Part shown: positions 26,711 through 44,571 of the stretch, piece after piece | Layout: every line of letters begins with the position of its first letter | How positions within the stretch are numbered: position 1 is the stretch's first letter | DNA from: Cucumis sativus | Lineage: Eukaryota; Streptophyta; Magnoliopsida; Cucurbitales; Cucurbitaceae | Length of the DNA stretch: 64,000 bases | Assembly: GCF_000004075.3 (NCBI RefSeq) | Contig: NC_026660.2 | Span: 11,098,001-11,162,000, forward strand | Reading direction: 5' to 3' | Translations under genes and position numbers: made by a program | Notes under the pieces: model-generated | Told to the model about the DNA's origin: nothing | The model's input: only the letters and a program-made list of their open reading frames with translations | The model's database searches: none

Positions 26711-27054
26711 GAATATTCTAACTTTTCTCTAAACCATTTACAATTTATTATTAAAGAAAAAAGAATCTAAAAAGAATTAAAATGATAAACTCTAAAATGT
26801 TGCCGTTGGCTTCCTTTATCAGGCCCCACGTTTTCAGCCACAATCAAAATTTGAAAAGAAGAAGACAAAGGTCAAACGGTGTCGTAAAGGAAGCTTTCTC
26901 CCACCCAACGGCTCGATTGGGCATGGGCTTCAGTGGATGGGCACTACCGAAATTTCCTCCTTCAAAAATCAAATTCAAAACCACGACTTGAACTTAAACA
27001 TTTTCAGAAATCCGATTCTGTACTCTAAGATCTTCCATTAAACCAATCTCCTCC

Positions 27055-29064
27055 ATGGATTTCACTCCTCCTTCTCACCGATCCGACCCTCGATCTCGCA
27101 CAAAATCATCCTCACGCCTCGCCGTTGAAGCCGACCAAACACCCCATTTCTCAGTCGACGCCATTTCTTCGCCGCGAAGGAAAACCCCTTCCCCTTCCAT
27201 CCAGGACATCTTGTTTCTTTCTCCTTCCACTGTCGGAAAATCCAGGTCCCGTCTCGTGGATCGCTTCGAAATGAACGACGAAGTTCCGGAGCCCGCCGTC
27301 TCACGGAGAAGGTGTAGAAACCGTGGCCCCCAATTGGGTCTTATGGGTTGTGCTTCTCCGAGGAGTATTAGAAGGTCAAGAAGACGATCTGAGGTGGAGA
27401 CTAGAGAAGAGAGAGATTTGTGTTTAGCGGAAGAGTTTGTGAAGGCTAGAAAGAGGAAACAGAGCGGGAGGTCGAAGAAGGAGAAGCTCAGTTTGGTTCC
27501 AGTTCCATCGACGCCTTCGAGTTCAACGACTCCAAGTATATCTAAGATTTCTCTATTTGGTGTTCTTGATTGATTTGGTTTCTATCTGTTCTGATTTGAT
27601 TTGTATGTGTTTATTAGAACTTGATAATGATGAGAATGGTAGTTTGGATCAAATTGGGCAGCTGATAACTGATCTGATAATGTGGAAAGATGTGGCTAAG
27701 TCAAGCCTTTGGTTTGGACTTGGCTCTTTGTTTTTCTTCTCCACTTGCTTCACTCGAGGAGTTAGCTTTAGGTCTGCGTCTTAAACTCGAATAAATCGTT
27801 AACCATTGTACATTTCTGCGAATGTTTGATCATCTATTAACAGCTCTAATATTGATAATTACAGCATTTTCTCAGCAATTTCCCAGCTTGGACTTCTGTT
27901 TTTGGGTCTTGCATTTGTCTCCAATTCAATCTGTCAAAGGTACAGTTTCTAATGAATCTTTAATCACCTCAAAATCTGTTAAGAGAGTTCCTAATGTTTA
28001 TAAGATAGATGGTCATTCCTCCCATTATTAATTGGGTTTGATAAAATCCAATTGATTCTTGTTATAAGGTAAAATTTGAAATTGTAGGAACAATGATGAA
28101 AAGAAACATAAAGACTTCAAGCTTAAAGAAGATGACATAAAACGCTTGGTGAAACTGGTTCTTCCGGCTGCAAATTTCGCCATTTTCAAGATTCGGGAGC
28201 TTTTCTGTGGAGAGGCAGAGATGACCTTGAAAGTAACCATAAAACTCAACATCTATGATCATTGAACAATTTCAATTAACTAATCATATAAACTTCAGTG
28301 GTTGGATGTTTAATGGATTTAAGTATTTCTGGGGTTTTTCAGGTAGCTCCATTTCTCATTTTAGGAGCTGAATATGGATATCTTATTACTCTTAGAAGAC
28401 TCTGTGCAATTGGTATAATACAACAGAAAAATCATTTCAGAACTTGCTTAAAAATCTCTTGTTGATTTATGATCGCTACTTTAATCTTCATTCACTTTCA
28501 GGGTTCTTTAGCAGTTTCTCTGTGCCAAAGCTGTATACATGTTACCAGATTCAGATAAACAGCAAAGGTAAATAGGAATTCTAGGAAACACCCACTTAAA
28601 TATAGCTACTTCTGCATTTTGTATGTAAAATGTGATGCTGAAAAAGAAGAATGATGATGGTGGTGGTATTTTACAGTGGATGCCGTAAAACAATGGATGT
28701 TTGAAGCATGGGAAGCTTGCTCACATAAGAAGGTTGTGATAGGATCAGCAGCCACAGCGTTTTGGAACTTTTCTTCCCTGAAGACCCGAATTTTCACAGG
28801 TAACAATCATGTTAGATGATCTTAGTTTCTTCAATCTCCATTGTTCTAGCTTAATAAAGGATGATTATTAAGCTCTGTCAGGTTTTGTTTGTTACAGCTT
28901 TCATTGTTCTAGTCATAGTTCGATACTGCCGGCAATTTATAGTGTCGTCAGAACCGGAAATTGAAGAAGTACAAGAGGATGAGAAGCAGGCATTGGTTGT
29001 GGTAGAAGCAGGCAAGGAGGAGGAGCAGAAGCAAGTTCAAGTGGTGGCGGAACCCCATTGTTAG
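27055..29064 (+). CDS. RTNLB17: Reticulon-like protein, RTNLB17/18 type, 8 exons
   Basis: An endoplasmic-reticulum membrane-shaping protein of the plant reticulon family. Exons: 27055-27535, 27618-27771, 27865-27939, 28088-28232, 28343-28412, 28502-28567, 28677-28799, 28898-29064, giving 426 residues with frame kept at every junction. Residues 1-165 form a basic, Ser/Pro-rich, disordered N-terminal extension typical of the RTNLB17/18 group; MDFTPPSHRSDPRSRTKSSSR opens it. The reticulon domain starts near residue 175 with LITDLIMWKDVAKSSLWFG and two long hydrophobic hairpins (SLFFFSTCF..., ISQLGLLFLGLAFV; later APFLILGAEYGYLI, then AFIVLVIVRYC). An acidic Glu/Gln-rich tail (EEVQEDEKQAL...) follows instead of a KKXX-type ending. 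The symbol is inferred from the extension and domain order; 17 versus 18 is not decided. Confidence 0.9.
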
Positions 29065-29112
29065 CTGTGATTTGGCTTTAGAGTTTTTTTTACTGCCAAC
29101 ACTGAAGTGTAT

Positions 29113-29118
29113 AATAAA
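29113..29118 (+). terminator. Candidate polyadenylation signal of the reticulon-like gene
   Basis: AATAAA about 50 bp after the RTNLB stop codon, followed by a T-rich stretch. Confidence 0.45.
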
Positions 29119-29457
29119 CAAATGGGCTGTTTAGAGCTTTTTTACCTCTTAAATTTAATTGATTGATTTAAAGCTCAAACATCTTTTGGCCAGAAAATCT
29201 CAAATTATGAATTGAATTTTGACACCAGTAACTCTCTTTTCAATTGACGTGAAAAGAGTGCTTACAAAAGTTTATTTCGAGTGTTTTCAAATACTTTATA
29301 AAAAATTTCAAAATGACTCATTTTTTAAATTAAATCGGAGATAAACCACAATTTCCTACGTCAAATTTACTAGCATGACCTTTGCTGGTTAACCACCACG
29401 ATAAGTTTGTCTCTTTTTTTTTGAGTATTTTTAGTCTCTTTTTATGTTAAAGAATAA

Positions 29458-29750
29458 GTTTAAAGGCTACTTTAATCATTATAATTTTAGTTTTGATTCA
29501 TTTTGGTTTCTAAAAGTTGATGTTCATTTTCTTGAAAGTTCATACTTGATTTATGTTGGTTATTATACTTTAAAAAAGTGTTCATTATATTTTGGAACCA
29601 AAATTTGAAGTAGAAGAATCAAAATCAAACATTTTGAAAGTATATGAACCAAAATTAAAAGTATAAGGACTAAAATGACCATTTTAAAAGTACAAGAATG
29701 AAAATGAACCAAAGTTAATAGTATAAAAACCAAATTACTATTTAAACAAC
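29458..29750. mobile_element. Palindromic MITE-like element
   Basis: The left half (gtttaaaggctactttaat ... ttttgattcattttggtt) and the reverse complement of the right half (gtttaaatagtaatttggtt ... tttggttcattttcattc) share their ends and internal blocks, so the whole element folds back on itself. The right half repeats gaaccaaa and accaaaatt motifs. About 290 bp, non-coding; superfamily undetermined. Confidence 0.55.
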
Positions 29751-31007
29751 ATTAGGTGGTTCTTAAAAGGTGAAAATAGCAATCAAACGATTTCTTGGTC
29801 CTAGGCACATTCAGGTTCTACTGAACTAAGCTCTTGATGACTAATTAAACACGATATTCATAACTTAAAAGACTTGAGTTTTAAAAGTTATATCTTTGAA
29901 GCTAAAAAATTCAACTGATTTGTTGTTGGTTCTGGATCACGAACTCAACTTGGACAACCACAAGATCTTCCCTCCAATTCTTATGACTTGGAGTTAGTTG
30001 GTGGGAACTAGTTTGATATCAAATTTAAGAACAAGTATGAGAGAACTCTTGGTATTTTGCTTAGTTTTCATAAAATTCCAGCAATTAGCATTAGGAATTA
30101 ATCTAACTAAATCCATCTAATAAGCATTAGTCATGCAAGTTAAGCATGTAAAAAGCTCACAATAACTTGACACTTCAAATTCGATTAAGCTTAATCAAGC
30201 TTAATGAGGCACATTCATGAAGATCACTTAAAAGACGATCTTGGATCATTCAACTGTTTGGAAATTGGAGTATCTTATATACTTATATAATATTTATAAT
30301 TTAATTAATCAGACTGAATAACTTATAATTTTAATTATATAATAAAGAATAAAAAATAATTTGTGAAAAATACTCGTTTGGTCGAGGTTTTAGGTTTAAT
30401 TTCTATTTAACCTTATGTTTCCAAATCAAGTACTTATATCCCTAAGATTTGAATAACACTCAATTTTATTCCTTGAGGTAACGAAATCGTTAGTGATTTA
30501 AAGAAAAGTTGACTAGAATGATGATTAGACTTATTTGAAATCTATGATGTGGCTATCTTTTATTTTCATGGGACAAGAAAATAAATAGAGTCGGATGGGC
30601 GATAGATACATGATTGGAGGAGGTCAAGTGAGCATGGAATACGAGATTGAAGTTGTTGGGAAAATTGTACAAAATAAACTTGTTTCGTCTTCACAATTCA
30701 AAAATAAAACATTTTCTAAAAAGTTGTGGATGTGCCTTTCTCGGCCAAGTTCGAGACTAAGATTTTCGTTTAAACGTTTTAAATTCAAAATGAAGTGTGT
30801 TGGACAATTATGAAAATATCATTGAAATTAAAATAACTCATCATCTTCACATTTATCCTATGTCCCCAACTATTCACTTAGTTTTTCCCCTGAAATGGGA
30901 GGTCTATAGAGTCGCTATTGATGAATTTCCTTCACTATGCAGATCTAAGGACAATCTCATGTGAACATGAATTCATAGTTTCGCTTAGTGTTAAAGTCAA
31001 GTTACCT

Positions 31008-31400
31008 ATGTCATCAGTAATAGAAATAGTCAGTTTTAATCCGTTAACAATGTTATAATGTAAAAATGACGATTTTGCGGTTTGGTCTTTATAATCTAAT
31101 TGCATACGATACCCCCACTCACATGTATCTGCATGAGCATTTTGGGGCACACCACTTGTACTAACTACAAAGTGGGTCGCATCCATAATGTCCCTAAAAT
31201 AAGTCAAGGTCATTAAAGTCAAAATAGTCAGTTTTAAACAGTAAACAGTGTTATAATGTAAAATTGACTATTTCATGATCCGGCGTATGCAATGCTCTTT
31301 TACATAGGATGTCCCCACTCACGTATCTCTACACGAATGATTTGAAATCACATAGCTTATACTAAATACAAAGCAGGTCACACCTATAGTATCTCCAAAA
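31008..31400. repeat. Diverged tandem duplication of about 200 bp
   Basis: Copy 1 (about 31020-31200) and copy 2 (about 31225-31400) share, in order, aatagtcagttttaa, aacagtgttataatgtaaaa, a tccccactca motif with a following gtatct, and a catcc/acacc-type ending with actaa(c/a)tacaaa. The copies are clearly diverged. Non-coding; function unknown. Confidence 0.6.
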
Positions 31401-31844
31401 AGTGTATTTATGTGCAAGAAGGAAGTTTGCACACTAGAAACCAAACTGAGTAGTTTAATCAACAAAAGTATGGTAGTAACTATGAAGTTTGTGGTTCAAC
31501 TCCATAGTTTTAGGTGCCTTTTTCATAGAATTTCAAAATTGCATCATTGTTATCATTTGACTTAATGGGTTGGGGCGTGTCCAAGCTGAATATCCTTGCT
31601 TCCACTAGATCCATTTTGGTCTGAAGTAGCACCTGTCGGCTCAAATATTATTTTTTCTTGACTCAACTGTTGATATTAATATTAAGAAATAGGCTTCTAA
31701 CTTATTTCATGTGATTTCTTGTGCCAAAAAACACCCATTTCTAGAAGATTCGAAACTTTCACCTATCCCAGCTCGTTTTCTTAAATTGTCTGAAAAAAAA
31801 ATACTATTTTACCTGATTTTTTAAATATGCCGCATTCATCACAA

Positions 31845-31865
31845 AAAAGAAAGAAAGAAAGAAAG
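31845..31865. repeat. (AAAG)n microsatellite
   Basis: About five AAAG units; a simple repeat. Confidence 0.85.
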
Positions 31866-33105
31866 ATTGTTACGTTGTTGTTATTATTATAAAGGTAAGG
31901 GGGAAAAGTGGCTTCCTGCCAACTTAATATTCCATCAATATAACTTTCCTAGTGCGTTTGGGAAACTTTGGATTATTCTCAAGATGTAATGAATCGGATT
32001 GATTGGGAATATAAATATACACTAATACCCCTTGATGTTCTGCACCTTTGTTCGAGATTTCACCAAACTTATTTCGTCAACTAATCAGAAAGAATACATA
32101 TTTTGGAATTGCTACGGTTGGTAAGTGTTGTGAGGAAGATAAAAAAGTAAAATTACAAATTTTTAAAATATTCATTCGCTTCGTCTCACAACTAAACTGC
32201 ATCACATGTCTTCTTGCTCCGTTGGCAATGCTCCCTTTTCTATAGTCCACCCTCCAACAACATAAACAATGACAACAAGCGAAGTTATTTCCTCTTTCTC
32301 CAACAACGCACAAGGCCGACAGCACCACCATGTAGAGTTCTTTCCACATCAAACCAACTAAACGCTTATGACAAGCGTGAGAAAGTGAAGAAGATAAATA
32401 CCGACTTAATAACTATCGTCAACAACAGGTTAAAAAGCTGGCCCAATTTCATTTTTGGTTCCTTAAAAGAATAAATCTCATTTCCTCGACTAAATGGATT
32501 GATATAGTCAATGTCATACGTTTCAATTCAATCCGTTTAGTTAGACGGTTGTTTCAGGACAGTTTTATATCTTTCTCAAACCAATACATTACACAAAACA
32601 AAGTAAAGCCATGAAAGAACAAATGGGTGGAAAAAGGAGGGGAAAAATAACCTTCAACACTAAAATATAACTAGGAAACAAACTAAACAATACATACAGA
32701 AAAACTTATCAGGACAAAACAATTCAAATTTGAAGCTACCAATAAGCTCCTATTGAGCTTTTCTTGGAGGCACAGCCTAGCTAGAAACATGAATCATACC
32801 TTTTTCAGTCGTACACTTTTCACTTTCTCCAATTTTACGGATCGAGAAACAAAAAAAAAAATCTAGACATTGGGAATACAAAATCAATATGTATTGGCTA
32901 AAATAAAGTAGTTGATATCACAATTTCCATGCTAAGCCAAACAGCGAGTGCTATGTGTGTAAATCTTCTCAGGAGCAGAGTTGGGCCAAGATACCCACTT
33001 GGTTTTATCTAGACTGCAAGGAGCTTCTTTGTTTGCATTTTATCCATCCATCCATTCATCTACCCAATAAATGGAACTTATACGTTGATTCATGTCTTCA
33101 GTTTT

Positions 33106-38488
<5,383 letters not shown>

Positions 38489-41400
38489 GTGAGAGGAGAG
38501 CTCTCTCGTTCTCTCTCTACTTTCTCTCTCTATTTCTATTTCTTTCCGATTTTTTGTTTTGTTTTCTTTATTGTTATTATTTTTTTTTATAAAAAAAAAA
38601 AAAATCGTTGCTCTTTATTTAATTATTATCTAAATTTTCTAATAGTCTCGTTAGAGAAATAGATAAGAGTAGACCCACGCGCCAATATTAGGAGGTGAAA
38701 GCACCCTCCAATCACACACTTCCATTGCTGTCTTATCTATGTCCCAACCAAATGACAATATCTAATGTATGCCAATCTACTGTAAACTCCCATACACCTC
38801 CCCAAATCCCTTTCACAACAATCACATGCAAATCCAACCCTACCCTTAATCACCACCAATCAATCCTCCCAAAACCACTCACTAACAAGCTTATAAATTA
38901 CTTCTTACTTATTTAATTATTCAAATCACTGATTCTACATTAATATTTATCTTTAAAATACGAATTTTATGTTTAATTATACCAAACAACAAATTTTGAA
39001 GAAAAAAAAAAAACTTAAAGTTTATGTCCAGGTTGAATTATTAGTAATCTTAAATAAACTTTGCCTTGCAACAAATTTGAAGATTAAATGAGTCCTCAAC
39101 AAAAGCTCCTCAACCATCATTCAGTTGGTAGAAATTCTTTAATTCCTTTTGTGGAATTCCTTTCATTCATATTTGTAATTACATCTTTAATACCTTAGTT
39201 AGTAGAGTGAAGGGGTGTTCTATAAAACTCACTCCCTTACTAAGATTGATATAGTTTTTTTTTTTCCTTAGCGCTTGAAATTTTGAATTCCACAACCGTG
39301 TCCAATTGGTTTTATCAACTCATCCTCAAACTAAAAAGGTTATTTCACAAATTTCAAATACGCACGTCTTCTCAATCGACAAGTTTGTTTGTTTTCATTC
39401 TAGATAAGTTATATAATAAAATTTGATCTAACAAAAAGAGTTTATCGTAAATTGATAATTGATGAGTATCATGGTAACCAACTTCACATTTAAGGAGTGG
39501 TTCCTGCAAGTCTTCAATTTCCAAAAACTAACAATTTAAGAAAACATTTTAGGCACATTATTTATTTCTTTCATTTTCAATTATTATTTATTTTTAAGTT
39601 AAAAATAACAAGACTAAAAAAAGAATCAGGGACCTGTTTTCAATGTATAGTAATTTATGTCTTATACATTAAACTTTCATTTATACGTCGATATTTTCAT
39701 CGTTTGTTTAAATAAAATTAAATTAAAAATGTTATGTACATGAATATGATATAAATCAGAAACATTTTGAGCATAATATATATAACTCTAAACCAATTTT
39801 TTTTGTCATTTTTCATCGACATGCTTCAACATATGTTGTTGATTTAAATCATCTAAGAATTAGCGATTGGATTTAAAAAATGTAACCAATAATCTTGATC
39901 ATTTTGATATTGTAAAAGGATGATTATTTAATATTTTCCACAAAAAACTATATGATAGACAAATCAGTAGGAGGAATGGAGCACCTGAAATAATTAGATT
40001 TTGGATGAAAAAATAATGAAAATATTAGGTGGGAGGAGCCCATTCCATTATGTGTTGCATGTGCCCGATGCATGAAAAATGGACCCATGTGCTACTCTTC
40101 TTGGTACCACTTTGTTAGACTTATTAAACATTATGTCAACTCCATATTTTGCTTACCAAAACATTTTGACATTTTCAAACAATGCATATTCTCTAACCCT
40201 CTTCTTATGGATTCAATAACTTATTCTAGCCATCAATCAAGACTATAGGATAAAAATATTTTCATCCACAAACCTTAATTGTTTCTTATGAATAATTATA
40301 TGGTGCTAAACAACTGGATATATCATTTGCATAATAAAAGCCTTGGATATCTTTTGTTCTATGTACATACCTTAGTTTATTTAGATATACAAGTAAGAAC
40401 ATAGTACGGTGTCAAGATCTATTCTAATGAAAATTCCATAGAATTTGATTTAACTTTCTTTAGTTATCAATGACAGATTTGGTCCAAAAACTCATATTAC
40501 TATTATTATAATTAGTAATATTGATCAAACAAACGGATTATACAAATTATAAATTACCAAAATAAGTCCAACTCACTAGAATATGAATTTGTTAACAACC
40601 AAATGCAAATGATTTGTGGTTCAAGCCATTTGTAATAATACATAAATATATGTGTAATCAGAAATCAATAATAATTGATTATGTGGATTTTATTTTGAGG
40701 GTTGAGGTTAAAAATAAATCATTTCAGACCTAGCCTATTTTCGACCATTTGCTTTTATACGAAGATTGCCCTCAAGATAGATTCCAAATGATTTCAACCA
40801 AGGTGTATGATACACCTTTATTTTTCAATTACAGATAGATTAGTAACAACATGTCAATACAATCAACATACAAGCTGTCCTAATTGTACGAGCACTCTAA
40901 TTACAAATGAAGCTTATTAGTCTATTGGTTTAACAAGAAAGAAAGAAAGAAAATACGCTTGAGTTTGGTGCCTCTCTACTTTAGCCTCTAAGAGGCAAGA
41001 TCAATGGCGTAGGTAATTACAAACAATGCCTGCCTTGAATTTCATTCTGTACCATTTGTATGTTAGCTTCATAATGGGCCTTTCTAGCATTCCACGCAAC
41101 AAGGAAAGAATATCCCAACTAGTAACTTGGGGTAAAACAAGCATCCCTACTCTTTTTCCTTCAATGGCTCAACATGAAAAAAGAGAGGAGAGAGCAAATG
41201 ACCGATATGTCAGAAGTTCTGATTATTCTGTTTCTTTAATGTCATCTCTAGGTGTCAGAAAAATAACAGAGAACTTATGCCTCCTCAACTCTCTGCTCTT
41301 TTCACTTCAACGGAACCAACATAAAGGAGATTTGAAATCATCGAATGGATATCTGTGTTATCCTGTTTTGTTAATGTTATCTCTAGGTGTTAGAAAATGG

Positions 41401-42773
41401 GAAAGAGAACGCCTGCTCAACTATCCCAGAAGTAGCTTACTTTTCGTTTGAGTTCAGAATAAATCTGCCTATTTCAAGAAGTAATTGTTCAAGCAATCTC
41501 TTTAAGATATGAGTATTGAGAACCCTTGTCTGAATTGGTTTGACATAGGGCCAGTTCAGGATCTGGGCAGAATTCTTTTTGCTATAAAAAAAGGAATGGT
41601 AAAATGGACTCAACTTTTTAGAGTTGATTCCATACAGGGGAGCGATCAGCCAGTGATCTAACAAGAACCATATGCATTATTTTAAGCCAACAACACCATT
41701 CTATTCTCTCCCTCGCACAGTTCTGCTAAAATAGCCACAATTGCTTGAACTTGGACCAAGGCTTAAATCAGAGGGAGGATAGAAAGCGCACTCATTGTCA
41801 AATGAGAGATCTCAAAGAAACAGAGGGAGGGAAGGTGAAGGGAGATTTCAGACTAAAGAGATCAGCTTCCATTGATGTCGCAGTAACCGTTTTTGTTATA
41901 TGTTGGGACAATACTCTATCCAATTCCCATATGCTTAACAGCAATACTTAGCTACAATTACTTCTTCATCAAGTGGAGAGAAGGGAAAAAGAGTTGGTGA
42001 AGAGCAGAGTGGTGCATTGGCAGAAGCTCAGAGAGGAGGATTTTTTTCTTTCTTTTTTTTTTTAATGGGGTGGGGTTGGGGGGGGGGGGGTACTACTTAA
42101 CAAAAAATGTTATTGTTATGGTATTAAATGTCTGGTCAGTCCAAAACTAATCCAAACTGAGCCAATGCGGTTTAGTGTGACCAATTTTTCATGGCCCATT
42201 CCACCCAAGAAGAACATAGAGATGCCGACTCAAAACCAACATTGTAGGTCAGTACAGTCAATTTTGTTAGATTTGATCTTTCAGAAACGTTCTTTTGAAA
42301 GAAAAACAACCGTACATTTATGTCACTCCAATCCAAAAGACATTGGCCTAAGTGAAGAACCTGTATTCTCAGTCGAACCAATTCAAAGGGGAAATTTTGC
42401 AAAGAATTCAAATTGCATCATGGCCATCGATAATAGAAATAATGTTCAGAAACAACTATGAAACGACAACCCTACGCTCTCCATACAAGTTGCTGAATTG
42501 TTAATTGTCATGGCTGCAGCCATTAAATTCAAATAAAGCCAAGTTCTGATGTAATAAGTGTAGCCAAAACATCTGGAAACTAACGCAACATGACAGACAC
42601 AATATTTATTTATTTCCAGGTAAGAACTCACCAAGACACTGCAACAGTGGTTATACAGGAATACGAGGATGGTCGAACATAATTACACATTGAAACCACG
42701 GTAGGGTATGAATTTTTTAGCATGGTTCAAACAAAAGCTTACGTAGAACTCATACTTAACTTTCCATATCTCT
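38489..42773. other. 4.3-kb spacer between two minus-strand genes; no supported protein gene
   Basis: The right part (38500-38640) holds the CT-rich leader and promoter of the kinase (CTCTCT runs on the plus strand read as GA on the transcript strand). 38640-40900 is AT-rich with nothing recognised. 40900-42050 is GC-richer, has a 141-codon open frame (41026-41451) with an internal repeat and a G homopolymer (about 42078-42090); it may be transcribed non-coding DNA. 42050-42773 is the 3' flank of MBF1. Confidence 0.5.
41026..41451 (+). other. Unassigned 141-codon open frame with internal duplication; coding status doubtful
   Basis: The longest open frame of the 38.5-42.8 kb spacer. It contains a duplicated block: SVSLMSSLGVRK (about 66-77) and PVLLMLSLGVRK (about 113-124), each followed by a similar nucleotide stretch, so the DNA itself is duplicated (about 41215-41290 and 41345-41425). 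No known domain, no upstream splice logic, no leader signals. It could equally be non-coding repeat DNA or a long non-coding transcript. Confidence 0.25.
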
Positions 42774-43942
42774 TTATTTCTTCCCACGCAATTTCGCTCC
42801 AAGAGCTCTCTCAAGTTTGGTTATTATTTGTTGATTTGGAATAGCTTTTCCAGATTCGTACTCCTGGATAACTTGAGGCTTCTCATTAATAAGCTACAGG
42901 GGAAGAAAAAAATAATTCAAGATCATCATTAACACGTGCACATAATAGAGACCCAGCCAACAGAGAGTGTACAACAAACATACTTGAGCAAGTTGAGACT
43001 GTGTAAGCTTCTTCTCTGTTCGAGCATGCATAATTGCTTTCTTCAGCTCAGTTGGAACACGATCATCTAGAATTTAAATAAAACATCCAATTGACAAAAA
43101 AGTAATGAATGAAGAAAATACCACAAAAAAGATAAATATAAAGCAGTACAATTCCCATAAGTAATTGAGACGGTAAAGATTTCGTGTCATTGACTGCTTC
43201 CATGCTCCTCTGATATGAAAGCAGCGAATCCTCCGATAAATGAAACAAGGGATAAAAAAAAAACCTTATCCAACCATGCTATGCAAATGTAATCGAGAAA
43301 TACTCACGAGAAAGGTTCTCCGTCTCTTCGTCAAGCTTCCTAGTATTCAAAGTAGTGCTGCTGGAGGCAGATTTGTTCGACCCAGCAGCAGCTGCAAAAG
43401 GCAAAAAAAAAGTATCATTGCAACACTAAATTTCACTGGATAAAACAGACTTATGGCCATTTGTGAACAAACATACGCAGAATATAAAGAAATAACAGGT
43501 ACCCATAGCCCAACTCAGTTAGGACCAACAAGAAGCCCCAAATAATCATTGCCCACTCGATCCAGTAAAAGAATCCGATGGACAGTTGAAAAAAATAAAT
43601 CAATCTACATGGCTCCTCTATATTAAACATAGATGTATCTTTTTAACTTAAAACCCTCGATTATCATCACCACCGTGCTAAACAGTTATCAATTTACGAA
43701 TAAATAGAGTCGGAAGTCAAATCAAAAACAAGAAAACAGCGATTGGGGCTTCTTGTAGAGGAAAAAAAAAGGGATAACAGATAAAAGTTAGAGAGCTCAC
43801 ATTTCTTTATGGTTTCAATCTCCGCCCCGGCTCGGCGTGCAGCATTAACAGCCTTCTCATCCTTCTTTGCGGCGGCGTTAGGTGCCTTCTTCCTGATGAC
43901 AACCGGTTCCCAGTCCTGTGAAAGTGGTCCGATTCCAGCCAT
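42774..43942 (-). CDS. MBF1: Multiprotein-bridging factor 1 (MBF1a/b type), 4 exons
   Basis: A transcriptional coactivator linking TBP to gene-specific activators; in plants it is tied to stress and developmental responses. Exons in transcript order: 43801-43942, 43308-43391, 42984-43066, 42774-42893, giving 142 residues, the length of the Arabidopsis MBF1a/b class (MBF1c is longer). The N-terminal MBF1 domain begins [20 protein letters not shown] and runs to about residue 75 with the usual [15 protein letters not shown] link. A Cro/C1-type helix-turn-helix follows (about 80-130: [20 protein letters not shown], then [20 protein letters not shown]). The end [10 protein letters not shown] is canonical. 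A telo-box lies about 75 bp upstream of the ATG. No anomalies seen. Confidence 0.97.
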
Positions 43943-44012
43943 TTCAACTTTCTTCGTGTTACCGTTTCTCGTTACAAAGGGGTTCCTGGGTGGGTAATAC
44001 GGAGAGTCTGAA

Positions 44013-44021
44013 TTAGGGTTT
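44013..44021 (-). promoter_or_regulatory. Telo-box (AAACCCTAA) in MBF1 promoter or leader
   Basis: An exact AAACCCTAA on the minus strand about 75 bp upstream of the MBF1 start codon. Telo-boxes are recurrent near the starts of plant genes for translation and growth functions. This is a motif match only. Confidence 0.45.
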
Positions 44022-44491
44022 CTAATCGGAGGATATAAAAATGTCCTGATAGCTTGAAGCGCACGCAGTCAATTCACGCCATTACTTATTGCCGTGGGGA
44101 ACAATAAACAAAAACCTCGGTTTCTCGGGTCCAAATAATCGGGTTTTCGGACTACCCAATCCAACAAATTTTCTTCATTTCATTTTCTAATTTAATAAAT
44201 AAATACATTGGTTTTCTTTTTAAGAAAAAATTATTGCTCCTCTTTCTAGTTTTTTTCAAAAAAAAAAACTTTAGATTGCTAATTTATTAGTTGTGATTAA
44301 ATTGGCAAATACATACTCTTGTCAAATTAGGAGTGTAATTTCATTCCAAACAATACGCCAACTTCAACTTTGAGTTAATTTAAAATGCGGGTTGGATTGG
44401 ATTGAAAATTTTGGTTCAACTCAATTCAAATTAATAATATATTTTTTATTTTTTATTTAATAGAAGTGAAGTTATAAGTATTTTATTAAAT

Positions 44492-44571
44492 GATCGTGTA
44501 GGAAGATAAACGATCGTATGGAAAGTTAGCCGATCACGTAAAAAGTAACACAATCATAAAAGTTAACAATA
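44492..44571. repeat. Short 20-bp-period tandem repeat (four degenerate units)
   Basis: Units start at 44492, 44512, 44532 and 44552: gatcgtgtaggaagataaac, gatcgtatggaaagttagcc, gatcacgtaaaaagtaacac, then a decayed unit starting aatcat. The core gatcgtgta is shared with the 11.7-12.0 kb repeat cluster. Confidence 0.6.

Larger units (their letters stand above)
25791..27054. other. AT-rich spacer, MITE remnant and promoter of the reticulon-like gene
   Basis: Very AT-rich. It contains a short MITE-like remnant (about 26415-26545) and a TA microsatellite (26692-26710). 26780-27054 is GC-richer and is the likely promoter and leader of the RTNLB gene; a 69-codon frame at 26782 is regarded as chance. 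Confidence 0.6.
29065..33105. other. 4-kb intergenic region between convergent genes
   Basis: The RTNLB gene (+) and the kinase (-) converge here. It contains a candidate AATAAA (29113), a palindromic MITE-like element (29458-29750), a diverged tandem duplication (about 31008-31400) and an (AAAG)n tract (31845-31865). The rest shows no convincing coding frame, and small open frames such as 30595-30813 carry no recognisable domain. Confidence 0.55.
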
